IMG/VR virus record: IMGVR_UViG_3300008448_014404
Coordinates: 1-24,293 of that record
Source of the DNA: a virus
Strand: one strand, 5' to 3'
Length of the DNA: 24,293 bases
Shown: piece after piece, positions 1-8,447 of the stretch
How positions within the stretch are numbered: position 1 is the stretch's first letter
How the letters are laid out: each line of letters starts with the position of its first letter
The notes under the pieces: generated by a model
Seen by the model: only the letters and a program-made list of their open reading frames with translations
Database searches by the model: none
What the model was told of the DNA's origin: nothing
Program-made: the position numbers and the translations under genes

Positions 1-1
1 T

Positions 2-733
2 ATGAGAATAGCCTTTTCAGGTACTGCAAATACAGGTAAAACAACATTAATTAAAAATTTCTTAGCCGTCTGGTCGCAATATAATACTCCAGAAAAGACA
101 TATAGGGATATTATTAAGGAAAAAAACCTTACTCATTCATCTGACACTACAACAGATACGCAGTGGGATATACTTAATTTTATGATTGATCAGCTTCAAT
201 CACAAGATAAGCAATCTAAAATTGTTTACGATAGATGTCCCTTAGATAACCTAGCTTATACCTTATGGGCGTATGATAAAGGTATAGATGGATTTGATAA
301 AAAGTTCGTCGATAAGTGTATTACATTAACAAAAGAGTCGATGAGACATTTAGATATCATCTTTCTCTTAAGACATGATTCGTCTATTAAGATAGAAGAG
401 GATGGTACAAGAGATACCAACATAACTTTTATTCAAGAAATAGATAATATTTTTAACGCGTTATTTGAACAATACAAACAAAACTATGATGCTGATATCT
501 TTTTCCCTAAAGACGATTCACCGGGAATTATTGAACTACCTACAAATCCTCAGCGTCGGATTGATATTATATCAGAATACATAACTTCAGAAGGCGAGTT
601 ATACGGTGATGAGCACTCTCTATTTAATCCTGAAAAACTAGATGAATTAGAGGCCCTTGTAAAGCAACAAAAAGCAGCTCTAGAGGCTGAGCAGAAAGAG
701 AAAGAACTATTTAAAAAGTTTGGCTTAAACTAA
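2..733 (+). CDS. P-loop NTPase / nucleoside-kinase-like AAA protein
   Basis: A 243-residue protein with a textbook Walker A loop, GTANTGKT, at residues 7-14, right after the first beta strand. That supports the ATG at base 2 as the true start, although no upstream sequence is available to check its ribosome site. A second motif, YDRCPLDNLAYTLWAY (about residues 76-91), resembles the DR-x-LD-x-x-AY segment of NadR-type and thymidylate-kinase-like P-loop kinases (AAA_28 type). The family transfers phosphate from ATP to a small substrate; the substrate here cannot be read from sequence. The last 40 or so residues are a charged, Lys/Glu-rich helix that probably forms a coiled coil. The stop codon overlaps by 9 nt the end of the convergent minus-strand structural gene. 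It could instead be a regulatory ATPase. The fold is secure, the exact role is not. Confidence 0.75.
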   Translation: MRIAFSGTANTGKTTLIKNFLAVWSQYNTPEKTYRDIIKEKNLTHSSDTTTDTQWDILNFMIDQLQSQDKQSKIVYDRCPLDNLAYTLWAYDKGIDGFDKKFVDKCITLTKESMRHLDIIFLLRHDSSIKIEEDGTRDTNITFIQEIDNIFNALFEQYKQNYDADIFFPKDDSPGIIELPTNPQRRIDIISEYITSEGELYGDEHSLFNPEKLDELEALVKQQKAALEAEQKEKELFKKFGLN

Positions 734-1588
734 CTCGGTTAATGTTATGGTAGATATTCCATTAAACCCATAACTTGCTGTATTGACTAAGTTGGGTACG
801 TTGATATACACCCCTGTACTGCTACGAGCTTGAACTTTGTACGTTAAGTTAGATGTGACAATATTTTCTAGCTTATCTATTACCTCAAAGGTAGTTGTTT
901 CGAGAGCAAAAGGTTGGCCAGTAGGTGAATTAGATGCTATATTATTAGTACGAACAGCAGTAGCAGGTATACGCACACCTCCAACGTCATCAGGTACGCC
1001 AATAGGAGTACTACCGCGACATATTCTAAAGCCCGCACTGTACCCGTTTTGATATATAGCATTACTAATAGAACACTGCACTCTTACGTAACTACTAAGC
1101 GTAGAGCGTGTAATATTACCACACAGTGAGACAATATCCGTCCATATACCGTTTAAGGGTTGAGCTGCAATAACCTGAGAATCTTTTTTAACGGTTTGAA
1201 GGGTTCTCCATGGAAAGGACGGTACGGTAGACGACAAGGCCTGTAAAATACTATTTCTCGTTGTACCACTACCTCCACCATTACCTCCACCTACTGGAGT
1301 AACGTTGTTAACATCTATAGTAGTTATATTAGATACATTGTAAGCTAATTGAGCTAAGTCACTACATAAAGACGCGATATTTGTAGTGTTGGTTTCAATT
1401 TGCGTACTGTGTGAACTAATTGTTCCGGAAAAAGTAGTATTTTCAAGAGGAATAAGTACATCTTGAAAATCAATAGTAGTAGTTAGATCATCCGTCTGTA
1501 CGATAAGCAAATCGCCATTACTAATATTACTAATACGAGGTAAATTGAGAATATTAGTATAAGTTGATGTATTACTGCAAGTAGCCAT
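725..1588 (-). CDS. Tail-fibre-like virion structural protein
   Basis: A 287-residue protein with the look of a phage fibre or baseplate appendage: rich in Ser, Thr, Asn, Ile and Val, with no enzymatic motif. The N-terminus contains NGDLLIVQTDD followed by a phrase of the type IDFQDVLIPLENTTFSGT. I associate this with the attachment domain of structural proteins in marine T4-like phages. A short heptad-like stretch (about residues 60-90) and a Gly-rich linker (about 99-108) separate it from a C-terminal beta-rich domain of about 170 residues. That domain ends TYKVQARSS...ISTITLTELV, as in jelly-roll fibre tips. It is alone on the minus strand here, with a perfect late promoter octamer 6 nt before its ATG, so it should be expressed late. 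A virion appendage is likely; a receptor-binding role is inferred. Confidence 0.65.
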   Translation of the reverse strand: MATCSNTSTYTNILNLPRISNISNGDLLIVQTDDLTTTIDFQDVLIPLENTTFSGTISSHSTQIETNTTNIASLCSDLAQLAYNVSNITTIDVNNVTPVGGGNGGGSGTTRNSILQALSSTVPSFPWRTLQTVKKDSQVIAAQPLNGIWTDIVSLCGNITRSTLSSYVRVQCSISNAIYQNGYSAGFRICRGSTPIGVPDDVGGVRIPATAVRTNNIASNSPTGQPFALETTTFEVIDKLENIVTSNLTYKVQARSSTGVYINVPNLVNTASYGFNGISTITLTELV

Positions 1589-1594
1589 TATAAT

Positions 1595-1602
1595 TATTTA
1601 TA
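1595..1602 (-). promoter_or_regulatory. T4-type late promoter (TATAAATA)
   Basis: A perfect TATAAATA on the minus strand, 6 nt before the ATG of the fibre-like gene at 1588. The T4 late octamer is centred near -10, so the predicted start of transcription falls within about 1 nt of the start codon. There is no Shine-Dalgarno sequence in the 6-nt gap. Confidence 0.75.
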
Positions 1603-1640
1603 GTAGTTGATTTTTTTCACACTAAAATTAATTAAATTAG

Positions 1641-2498
1641 ATGTCTAAAAAGAAAGATAAAGTAGGTATCGGAATAGTTACATGTGATAGACCAGATTAT
1701 TTAGCTAACTTGCTAAGTTCTCTATTTAAAGATAAGATATGCTTTGACAGCTTAGTTGTAGTAAATGATGGTAAACAAATATCTAAATTGAATCTACCAA
1801 GTGGTGTGCTCATTAATAATGATACCAATATAGGTGTTGGTAAATCAAAAAATAAGGCGATGCAGCATCTTCTGGATGAAGGATGTGATTATATCTTTAT
1901 AATAGAGGACGATTTATTAGTAAAATCGGTAGATGTTTTTGATACTTATATCAATGCTTCAAAAGAAACCGGAATACAACACTTTAATTATGGTCCCGGG
2001 ACACCATTTAATAGAAAACAAGATATAATAAATTACGATCTTCACAACAGACACCTACTTAATACTGAATCTAAACCTAACCCTAAAATTACCATAGACT
2101 ATGGTAATAACGTAAAGATAGACCTTTACGAGCATATTGCAGGATTATTTTCTTTCTTCACTCGTGATATATTATTAAAAGTAGGGTTAAACGATGAGCA
2201 ATTCTATAATGCCTGGGAGCATGTCGATCATACCTATAGAATTATCAATCAACAGGGACATCCACCATTTTGGTGGTTTGCAGACATACATAACAGCGTT
2301 AGCTTCTTATCAATACCTTCCGATTCTATCGATAGAAGCTCTACAGCAGAAAATAAAGAAAAATGGTTTATTAATATTAAGGAAGGTAGAGAGATTTATA
2401 AGAAAAAGCACGGTACATATCCAAATATGACTCCTATGGCACCTAAAGAGGAAGTACTCAAAAACTTAAAGGTAATAAAGTCTAAATGGAAGATATAA
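1641..2498 (+). CDS. Family 2-like (GT-A) glycosyltransferase
   Basis: A 285-residue protein with a GT-A nucleotide-sugar-binding fold. The N-terminal strand GIGIVTCDRPDYLANLLSSL (residues 9-28) is the typical family 2 opening. VVVNDG (39-44) is the strand and Asp that hold the nucleotide, NIGVGKSKNKAM (63-74) is the usual Gly-Lys segment, and FIIEDD (86-91) supplies the metal-binding acidic cluster equivalent to DxD. The segment WEHVDHTYRI in the C-terminal half fits the acidic region that carries the catalytic base. The enzyme should transfer a sugar from a nucleotide-sugar donor; donor and acceptor are unknown. It is the first gene of the plus-strand glycan cluster, after a 52-nt divergent gap, and overlaps the next gene by 13 nt. 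No clear Shine-Dalgarno precedes the ATG. Probably cytoplasmic, with no membrane segment. Confidence 0.85.
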   Translation: MSKKKDKVGIGIVTCDRPDYLANLLSSLFKDKICFDSLVVVNDGKQISKLNLPSGVLINNDTNIGVGKSKNKAMQHLLDEGCDYIFIIEDDLLVKSVDVFDTYINASKETGIQHFNYGPGTPFNRKQDIINYDLHNRHLLNTESKPNPKITIDYGNNVKIDLYEHIAGLFSFFTRDILLKVGLNDEQFYNAWEHVDHTYRIINQQGHPPFWWFADIHNSVSFLSIPSDSIDRSSTAENKEKWFINIKEGREIYKKKHGTYPNMTPMAPKEEVLKNLKVIKSKWKI

Positions 2499-3214
2499 CA
2501 TTAATTTCATGCTCTTACAATACTCCAGAGGTAACACTAACCATGTTACGTTCTTTTTTTAAGCATCATAAAGAAACAAAAGTTCTTATCGTTGATAATT
2601 CAACTAACAACGAAACGGAAAATTTACTAAAGATATATAATGTTCCATATATTAGAAATGAAGGTGGGTTACATCTACAAAGTGTAGATATTCTATTATC
2701 AAATATAAAAACTAAATATGCATTATTAGTAGATACGGATGTAATCTTTTATAAAGATCATACATTAATTTTTGATAAATTTAAAGAAATGAAATTATCG
2801 CTATTAGGTGAAATATGTGGTGATCGTGGAGGTAAATTAATACATAATCGCGTTCATCCATGGCACTGCTTCATAGATGTAGATTCAATAAAAAATAATA
2901 ATATTAAATTTTACAACCCAGTAAAACAGTTTTCAGTAAGTGAAAAAATATATGATGTAGGTTGTACTTTTTTTGAAGACGTAAAAAATTGCAATCTTAA
3001 AATAGGTAATATAAAATTAGAAGGTAGTTACTTTAAGCATTATGAGGGAATGTCATGGCGTACAAAACGCTACGGTGTAGAAGACGGTGATATAGATCAT
3101 AGCAGTAGCGCTGTACATAATAATTTAGCTATGTATAATTATGGTCTTTACGTAGAGCAGCTATATCAAGCCGAAATTGAAAAACATAAAGATATTATTA
3201 TAAGATGCAAATAG
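2486..3214 (+). CDS. Glycosyltransferase, GT-A fold
   Basis: A 242-residue GT-A protein. It opens with ITLISCSYNTPEVTLTMLRS (residues 4-23), the beta-strand/helix start of family 2 enzymes. LIVDNST (34-40) follows, then LLVDTDVIF (80-88), which contains the DTD metal-binding motif at 83-85. The C-terminal third has the Trp/His-rich stretch HYEGMSWRTKRYG near an acidic VEDGDIDHS, plausible for acceptor binding, though unassigned. It is shorter than many family 2 enzymes and has no membrane anchor. It starts inside the previous gene (13-nt overlap) and overlaps the next by 10 nt, so translation is probably coupled. The substrate is not predictable. Confidence 0.8.
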   Translation: MEDITLISCSYNTPEVTLTMLRSFFKHHKETKVLIVDNSTNNETENLLKIYNVPYIRNEGGLHLQSVDILLSNIKTKYALLVDTDVIFYKDHTLIFDKFKEMKLSLLGEICGDRGGKLIHNRVHPWHCFIDVDSIKNNNIKFYNPVKQFSVSEKIYDVGCTFFEDVKNCNLKIGNIKLEGSYFKHYEGMSWRTKRYGVEDGDIDHSSSAVHNNLAMYNYGLYVEQLYQAEIEKHKDIIIRCK

Positions 3215-3948
3215 ACTTTTATATTGTTGTACATAGTATAAATTTAATTAATTTTTTTGAAGAAACAGAAAAATATAAAGATCTTGTAAATTATAAATAT
3301 TTGTTAGTTGGCAAGCACCACACAAATTATAGTAATAATAAAATTATCCAGTGCGATAGATTGCCTGAAAATAAAGAAGAATGTAATCATTATTTAGCCT
3401 ATACTGGATGGTACGCATTAGCTAAAAATCTACCAACTAGTAGTTCAGATTATATATGCTTTTTAGAGTATGATACTGATGTAATGCCTGGGTTTAATTT
3501 AGAAAATCTACAGAATTATATATATTCAAAAAATTTAAAATGTTACGGCTTGACATACATGCCGCTGCATGATGGTATATTTGTTAATACTCAATTCACA
3601 CACAAAACACTTTCATACCTAAAACAAAGAAATATTAAGGAAATTAAACCAAATAATCATAATTGGTTAACTACAAATAATATGTTTTTTAACAAACAAT
3701 TTCTAGTAGATTATTTTAATGACCCATTTACTACTGATTTTTTAAATTATTTAAACAATGACCCTATGTCTGGTCATTTTTTAGAACGATTCTTATCAAT
3801 ATACTGCTTTATTAACAACATTACTTTCGATATTATAGATAATAATATATTAGTACATCGCGGCTTAGACAGTCACAACACACAAAATATTTTTAATTCA
3901 GAGAGAGGATATGAACAATTTAAAGCTATTAATAAAATTCCCGACTAG
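3205..3948 (+). CDS. Putative glycosyltransferase with DxD motif
   Basis: A 247-residue protein that starts with the strand IDFYIVVHS and has FLEYDTDVMPGF (residues 86-97), with the DTD at 90-92 in the setting expected for a GT-A metal site. Later parts (HNWLTTNNMFF near 150-160, and the GHFLERFLSIY region near 190-200) resemble the C-terminal halves of small glycosyltransferases in viral and bacterial polysaccharide clusters. It lacks the classic family 2 N-terminal phrase, so the family is uncertain. A 10-nt overlap joins it to the gene before and a 38-nt overlap to the gene after. The position inside a run of sugar-transferring enzymes supports the call. It is strongly AT-rich, with many Asn, Ile and Lys codons. 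Confidence 0.65.
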   Translation: MQIDFYIVVHSINLINFFEETEKYKDLVNYKYLLVGKHHTNYSNNKIIQCDRLPENKEECNHYLAYTGWYALAKNLPTSSSDYICFLEYDTDVMPGFNLENLQNYIYSKNLKCYGLTYMPLHDGIFVNTQFTHKTLSYLKQRNIKEIKPNNHNWLTTNNMFFNKQFLVDYFNDPFTTDFLNYLNNDPMSGHFLERFLSIYCFINNITFDIIDNNILVHRGLDSHNTQNIFNSERGYEQFKAINKIPD

Positions 3949-4579
3949 AGCACGTCCAGAGAAGTTTTTTAAGGTTCTTGATCTATACTATCATCTTCTT
4001 GATGGCAATAATTTTGAGTTTGTAGTATCTTGTGATGTAGATGACGAAACAATGAATAACTCAGAAGTAAGAGCTCGTCTAAAAGCGTATAATAAACTAT
4101 CTGTTAGTTATAATAATAACACATGTAAGGTAGAAGCTATTAACGCTGATTTAAAAGATAAACAATTTGATATATTAATATTAGCATCTGATGATATGGT
4201 ACCTGAAGTAAGAGGGTATGATGTTATAATAAAAAATAAGCTTATTGCTCGCTTTCCTGATAAAGATGGTGTCTTATGGGTCAATGATGGATTTCAAGGC
4301 GATAAACTTAATACTCTCGTAATAATTGGTAAACCATACTACGATAGGTTTGGCTACATATATCATCCAGATTACAAATCCTTATATTGTGATACAGAAT
4401 TTACCTTAGTGTCGCAAATGCTAAACAAAGCATACTATTACGATAAGTGCTTGATAAGACACTGCCAGTATTCTATAATAAATGAACCACCTGATAAATT
4501 ATATGTACGTAATGATTACTTGCAGCATAAAGATCATGTAACATTTAACAGCAGGCGCAATAAAAACTTCGATTTATGA
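3911..4579 (+). CDS. Glycosyltransferase-like protein, GT-A fold
   Basis: A 222-residue protein. The opening LKLLIKFPTRARPEKFFKVL (residues 4-23) is the strand-turn-helix of GT-A enzymes that begin with a (P)TRxRP phrase. FVVSCDVDDETM (37-48) fits the nucleotide-binding strand, and ILILASDDMVPE (88-99) gives a DD pair at 94-95 in place of DxD. The middle LWVNDGFQGDKLNT is a plausible acceptor or donor loop, and a late CDTEFTLVSQ contains an acidic pair. The ATG at 3911 is 38 nt inside the previous gene; the conserved motif lies so close to it that a later start would break the fold. It ends in an ATGA overlap with the next gene. Sugar specificity is unknown. Confidence 0.7.
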   Translation: MNNLKLLIKFPTRARPEKFFKVLDLYYHLLDGNNFEFVVSCDVDDETMNNSEVRARLKAYNKLSVSYNNNTCKVEAINADLKDKQFDILILASDDMVPEVRGYDVIIKNKLIARFPDKDGVLWVNDGFQGDKLNTLVIIGKPYYDRFGYIYHPDYKSLYCDTEFTLVSQMLNKAYYYDKCLIRHCQYSIINEPPDKLYVRNDYLQHKDHVTFNSRRNKNFDL

Positions 4580-5298
4580 AAAAAATACTAATATCTTTTG
4601 CTACAAACTCAAAGTGGTATAGAGCGCAATCCTTATTAAACGAAAGTGCAAAAAAAGGAAAATTCGACGGTGTTATTAGTTATACAGACAAAGGTCGAGA
4701 ATGGGAATTTATGAAAAAATATCCTGATATTCTTTCAACAAGAGGATTTGGATACTGGCAGTGGAAGCCTTTAATAATCTTAGACGCTTTAAGCAAAGTA
4801 AATGATGGTGATATAATAGCTTATATTGATAGCGGTAATATTATTATTAATGATTTAACTTATATATTTAACGAATGTGACAAAACAGAAATAGTTTTGT
4901 TTGAGAATCGCGATGGTAACTATCAAAGACAGACGCATAAAAATAAAGAATGGACGAAAAGAGACTGCTTTATATTAATGAATTGCGATTCTGAAAAATA
5001 CTATAACGCTTCACAGGTAGATGGTTCTTATCAATTTTATAAGAAAACACCTAAGGTAATTAAATTTTTAAAGGAATATAAAGAGTATTGTTCTAATGAC
5101 AATATTATTTCTGATCTTCCTAATATTACTAAAGAAAATTTACCTGAGTATATCGATCATAGACATGATCAATCTATACTATCGTTGCTCGCTGTAAAAT
5201 ATAATATACCCCTTTTACCTGAGCCTTCTGAATGGGGAAACTATTTAGATAATAGACCATACCCTCAATTATTTCTACATCATAGAGGAACATTATGA
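4576..5298 (+). CDS. Putative glycosyltransferase (GFGYWQWKP / YIDSG type)
   Basis: A 240-residue protein with a set of phrases I recognise from glycosyltransferase-like proteins in viral and bacterial surface-glycan clusters: GFGYWQWKPLIILDAL (residues 57-72), DIIAYIDSGN (79-88), DGSYQFYKK in the middle, and HRHDQSILSLLA near the C-terminus. The YIDSG stretch probably takes the place of the DxD metal site, and the HDQS segment is a conserved catalytic-region signature. Both ends use the 4-nt ATGA overlap, so it is translationally coupled to both neighbours. No membrane segment is visible. The donor and acceptor are not predictable; the enzyme class is inferred from motif resemblance and context. 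Confidence 0.65.
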   Translation: MKKILISFATNSKWYRAQSLLNESAKKGKFDGVISYTDKGREWEFMKKYPDILSTRGFGYWQWKPLIILDALSKVNDGDIIAYIDSGNIIINDLTYIFNECDKTEIVLFENRDGNYQRQTHKNKEWTKRDCFILMNCDSEKYYNASQVDGSYQFYKKTPKVIKFLKEYKEYCSNDNIISDLPNITKENLPEYIDHRHDQSILSLLAVKYNIPLLPEPSEWGNYLDNRPYPQLFLHHRGTL

Positions 5299-6143
5299 AA
5301 TTTTTAATTATACAGGAAAATGGTAGACATGAGGTTAGTAAACATCTACGCGAGTGTAATAGTATGCAGCGTGCGTTACATTATAATAATGTTGAATGCG
5401 ATGTATGGGGTCTAGGTCACGACAATTATAATATTACTCCAAATTTTAACAGTTACGATGTTATTATAAATCTAGAAAACTATGATACAGGCTGGATGCC
5501 TTGTCTTTCAAAATACGTTAAGCCGTTAAAATTTTTATGGTCGATAGACTGTCATGTACGAGGCTATGAATACTATAAAGATGTTTTTATAAAAGGAAAA
5601 TACAATTATATATTACAATCAACAAAAGATTATTGCGATAAAAACAGTTTATGGTTTCCTAATTGTTACGACGATGATTACATTAAACCTCTTAATATTG
5701 AAAAGAAACATTTTGTAGGCTTTTGTGGCAATTATGTAAACAGAAAACCGTATTTTGATTTTTTAAACTCTAAAATGCCTTTTAAGTTAGATATCGATGT
5801 TAGAGGTAAATATATGATTGAAGCCATAAACTCCTATCACATACAGTTTAATAAAAATATAGCTAATGATATAAATTATAGAAGCTTTGAAACTACAGGA
5901 TGTAGGACTGCTTTAATGACTGATTATAATAGTCAATATGAAGAGTTAGGATTTAAAGATAGATACAATGTATTTTTCTATCGTAATATAAATGAGGCTG
6001 TTGATATACTAAATGAATTAAAGAAAATGCCCGAATTAGTAGAAAGTGTTAGCTTAGAGGGTTATAAGCTTGCTTCTAGTAAACATACTTTTAAAAATAG
6101 AGCTACGAGTTTATTGAAATTTATTAAAACCAATATAGACTAA
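5295..6143 (+). CDS. Glycosyltransferase, GT-B fold (CgeB / Glyco_trans_1_2-like)
   Basis: A 282-residue protein that looks like a compact GT-B enzyme. The N-terminal half has a Rossmann-type start (KFLIIQENG) and alternating strands and helices (WGLGHDNY, YDVIINLENYDTG, FLWSIDCHVRGYEYY). After about residue 135, HFVGFCGNYVNRKPYFDFL starts the second domain. It is followed by the donor-site stretch NIANDINYRSFETTGCRTAL, which matches the N-x-R-x-FE-x-x-x-CG pattern of Glyco_trans_1_2/CgeB-like proteins (Glu contacting the donor). The C-terminal helix with HTFKNRATSLLKFI is also typical of that family. It starts in an ATGA overlap with the previous gene and ends 5 nt before the methyltransferase. 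It should transfer an activated sugar; which one is unknown. Confidence 0.75.
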   Translation: MKFLIIQENGRHEVSKHLRECNSMQRALHYNNVECDVWGLGHDNYNITPNFNSYDVIINLENYDTGWMPCLSKYVKPLKFLWSIDCHVRGYEYYKDVFIKGKYNYILQSTKDYCDKNSLWFPNCYDDDYIKPLNIEKKHFVGFCGNYVNRKPYFDFLNSKMPFKLDIDVRGKYMIEAINSYHIQFNKNIANDINYRSFETTGCRTALMTDYNSQYEELGFKDRYNVFFYRNINEAVDILNELKKMPELVESVSLEGYKLASSKHTFKNRATSLLKFIKTNID

Positions 6144-6148
6144 GACAC

Positions 6149-6688
6149 ATGAATTTAGTAAATGTAAAAACGAGAACGGAATTACTTTCTGTATTACCTA
6201 AAGGTGGGAGGTTTTTAGAACTAGGTGTATTTAGAGGTGAGTTTGCAAAAGAGATACTTAAAAAAACCTCCCCGGAAGAACTATATCTAGTAGATATATG
6301 GGAGGGAGAAATGGGATCAGGTGATAAAGATGGAGATAATTATGTTAAAGTTCAAGATATGCAAAATATATATCTCAGTCTTTTTCATCAGACTAAAACT
6401 AAAAATAATATCTTTGTAGTTCGTAGTGATTCTACATCTTTTTTAAAATCATGTGAAGAAAATTATTTTGATTCAATTTATGTTGATGCAGATCATTCTG
6501 AAGAAGCGGTTTATAACGATATGGTAAACTCTTTTAGAGTTATAAAAGCTGGAGGTTATCTAATGGGACACGACTACCACCATCAAATTAAGACTGCAGT
6601 AGATAAATTTTGCGTTGATTATAATCAAAATATAATTCATGTAACTGAAGACGGCTGTCCTACATTTTTAATAATAGCAAATAAATGA
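6149..6688 (+). CDS. Class I SAM-dependent methyltransferase (Methyltransf_24-like)
   Basis: A 179-residue protein with a standard Rossmann methyltransferase core. Motif I, FLELGVFRGEFAKEI (residues 22-36), binds the SAM methionine part. LYLVDIW (45-51) ends strand 2 with the acidic residue that holds the ribose. VVRSDS is motif III-like, and FDSIYVDADHSEEAVYNDM carries the post-motif Asp and His. GGYLMGHDYHHQIKTAVDKF is the strand 5 to helix E region seen in Methyltransf_24 and TylF-like O-methyltransferases. In a sugar cluster it most likely methylates a glycan hydroxyl or a related small group, but the substrate is inferred only from context. It lies 5 nt behind the GT-B gene and ends in an ATGA overlap with the next glycosyltransferase. 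Length is near the minimum for this family. Confidence 0.85.
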   Translation: MNLVNVKTRTELLSVLPKGGRFLELGVFRGEFAKEILKKTSPEELYLVDIWEGEMGSGDKDGDNYVKVQDMQNIYLSLFHQTKTKNNIFVVRSDSTSFLKSCEENYFDSIYVDADHSEEAVYNDMVNSFRVIKAGGYLMGHDYHHQIKTAVDKFCVDYNQNIIHVTEDGCPTFLIIANK

Positions 6689-7632
6689 AAGTAGTAGCTT
6701 TTCACTCAAACGAATTAAACGAGCGTGGGACAAATGTCGCTATGTATGACTATGCGCACTACAATGAGGCTATTTTAGGCAACAAGTCATATATTATATC
6801 TAATAAGAATGCAGATCTGACTGCTCTGATTAAATTTCAGGATCGATTTGAAGTTTTTTTATATAATGACTTTAATGAATGTACTGAATTTTGTGCGCAG
6901 AAAAATATACAATATGTTTATTATGTAAAAGCTGGGGATCAAGACGGTAAAATTATACCTAATTGCAAATCATGTATACACGCAGTATTTCAACATCGTG
7001 ATGAACACGGAGATGCCTATGCTTATATTTCACAGTGGCTAGCTCAACGAATGTCATTGCCAAACAATTATGTACCCTACATGGTTGATATGCCTCCAGC
7101 AAAACAGAGCTATAGATCTAAACTTAATATTCCTGAACAAGCCATTGTTATAGGTCGTCATGGCGGTTATTCCGAGTTTGATTTACCTTTTGTTCATAGA
7201 GCTATTTCTAAAGTTTTAGAAAGGCGTAATGATATCTACTTCGTGTTTATGAATACTAGACCTTTCATGAAAAAGCACCCCAATGTTATTCATGTTGAAG
7301 GGACTTTTAATATGCAGCATAAAGCAAACTATATTACTACTTGCGATTATATGCTACATGCTAGATATATGGGAGAGAGTTTCGGGTTGGCACTATCTGA
7401 GTTTCTGTTTCAAGGCAAACCTGTGATAAGCTGGGTAGGTGGTCAAGATCAAAATCATAGAGAGATACTACAAGACAGGGGTATATGGTATGAGGGTGAA
7501 AAAGACTTAATTGATATACTTGATAATTTACAAAAACAAAATAAAGGCGAATATTATTACAAGGAGTTAGTTCAGGAGTTCACACCAGACAAAGTAATGG
7601 ATAAATTTAACAAAATGTTTTTAAGTGTATGA
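6685..7632 (+). CDS. Glycosyltransferase family 4-like (GT-B)
   Basis: A 315-residue GT-B enzyme. The N-terminal domain includes LNERGTNVAMYDYAHY (residues 11-26), the stretch that normally binds the acceptor. Domain 2 begins with VIGRHGGYSEFDLPFVHRAI (155-174) and contains the donor-site signature ARYMGESFGLALSEFLFQG. In this signature Glu231 and Glu239 form the E-x7-E pair of family 4 enzymes. FVFMNTRPF and VIHVEGTF are the usual strands between the two. It should use a nucleotide-sugar donor with retention of configuration, as is typical of family 4; acceptor and sugar are unknown. ATGA overlaps at both ends tie it to the methyltransferase before and the DxD protein after. Soluble, no membrane segment seen. 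Confidence 0.85.
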   Translation: MKVVAFHSNELNERGTNVAMYDYAHYNEAILGNKSYIISNKNADLTALIKFQDRFEVFLYNDFNECTEFCAQKNIQYVYYVKAGDQDGKIIPNCKSCIHAVFQHRDEHGDAYAYISQWLAQRMSLPNNYVPYMVDMPPAKQSYRSKLNIPEQAIVIGRHGGYSEFDLPFVHRAISKVLERRNDIYFVFMNTRPFMKKHPNVIHVEGTFNMQHKANYITTCDYMLHARYMGESFGLALSEFLFQGKPVISWVGGQDQNHREILQDRGIWYEGEKDLIDILDNLQKQNKGEYYYKELVQEFTPDKVMDKFNKMFLSV

Positions 7633-8447
7633 AAATTGATAAAGTAATTTTTTCTTCATCTGAAGAGTATAGTGATTTTTGGAATATAAATTCTAAAATT
7701 TTTAAAACGAAGTTTGGATTTGATTGTGTCTGCTTGTTTTTTGGAGATAGATCTAAAACCAATATTAGTGAAGAGTACGGAAAGGTAATCGATTTTAAAT
7801 TTATTGAAACATTACCAAAAGTTCTTCAAATAACATGGAGTAAGTTTTACTACACTGCTCTAGAACCAGAAACTACGTGGATGATTGGCGATATAGACCA
7901 GCTACCCTTGAATAAATTTTGGTTTACAGACAATATTAGTGGTATACCCGAAGACCACTATATCCATTTAAACGCTACAGCTTGCGCTGAAAATAGACAA
8001 ATGCCGTATGATAGTTGGTTGCATGGATTATGCGATGTACCTGCGCATTATCATGTTGCTAAAGGAAAAACTTTTGCAGAGTTTTTAGATCTAGAAGGAA
8101 CTCTAGAAGAACAAGTTAAGCGAATTATTTTTAATAAAATAGGGGATAATAATAAATTAGATGAAATTACTGACCCTACTACCTTTTTCTGGTGTGATGA
8201 AGAGAGAACTTCAACAAAAAGTCTTTTAAGTAGACTACATACAAAAAAGATCCACTCTTTTGGTTATAACAATACTTTACAAAAAATATGTAGAAGTAGA
8301 TATGATTACAGTAAAGATAATTACATATATTGCCCAGAAAAACTTAAAGCGCAGAAGTATATAGATATCCACTGTGAACGACCATACCAAAAAACAAAGT
8401 CTCAAATAGAAGAAATTTTAAATATAGCATGGAGTACTAGTGTATGA
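7629..8447 (+). CDS. Putative glycosyltransferase with DID motif
   Basis: A 272-residue protein whose family I cannot name with certainty. ETTWMIGDIDQLPL (residues 81-94) has a D-I-D triplet after a hydrophobic strand, in the context of a GT-A metal-binding DxD site (compare SDIDMLPL-type phrases). The middle has a Cys/His-containing segment, NATACAENRQMPYDSWLHGL, then HYHVAKGKTF, often seen where GT-A proteins bind the donor diphosphate. The second half contains FFWCDEERTSTKSLL and a C-terminal IDIHCERPYQK, both conserved-looking and unassigned. It is linked by ATGA overlaps to the family 4 enzyme before it and the GDPD-like gene after it. A role in the same glycan pathway is an inference from motif and position. 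Confidence 0.5.
   Translation: MKIDKVIFSSSEEYSDFWNINSKIFKTKFGFDCVCLFFGDRSKTNISEEYGKVIDFKFIETLPKVLQITWSKFYYTALEPETTWMIGDIDQLPLNKFWFTDNISGIPEDHYIHLNATACAENRQMPYDSWLHGLCDVPAHYHVAKGKTFAEFLDLEGTLEEQVKRIIFNKIGDNNKLDEITDPTTFFWCDEERTSTKSLLSRLHTKKIHSFGYNNTLQKICRSRYDYSKDNYIYCPEKLKAQKYIDIHCERPYQKTKSQIEEILNIAWSTSV

Noticed and set aside
837-1052. Plus-strand 71-codon frame inside the fibre-like gene
   Set aside because: The opposing 287-codon frame has a late promoter and protein-like sequence; the short frame has neither.
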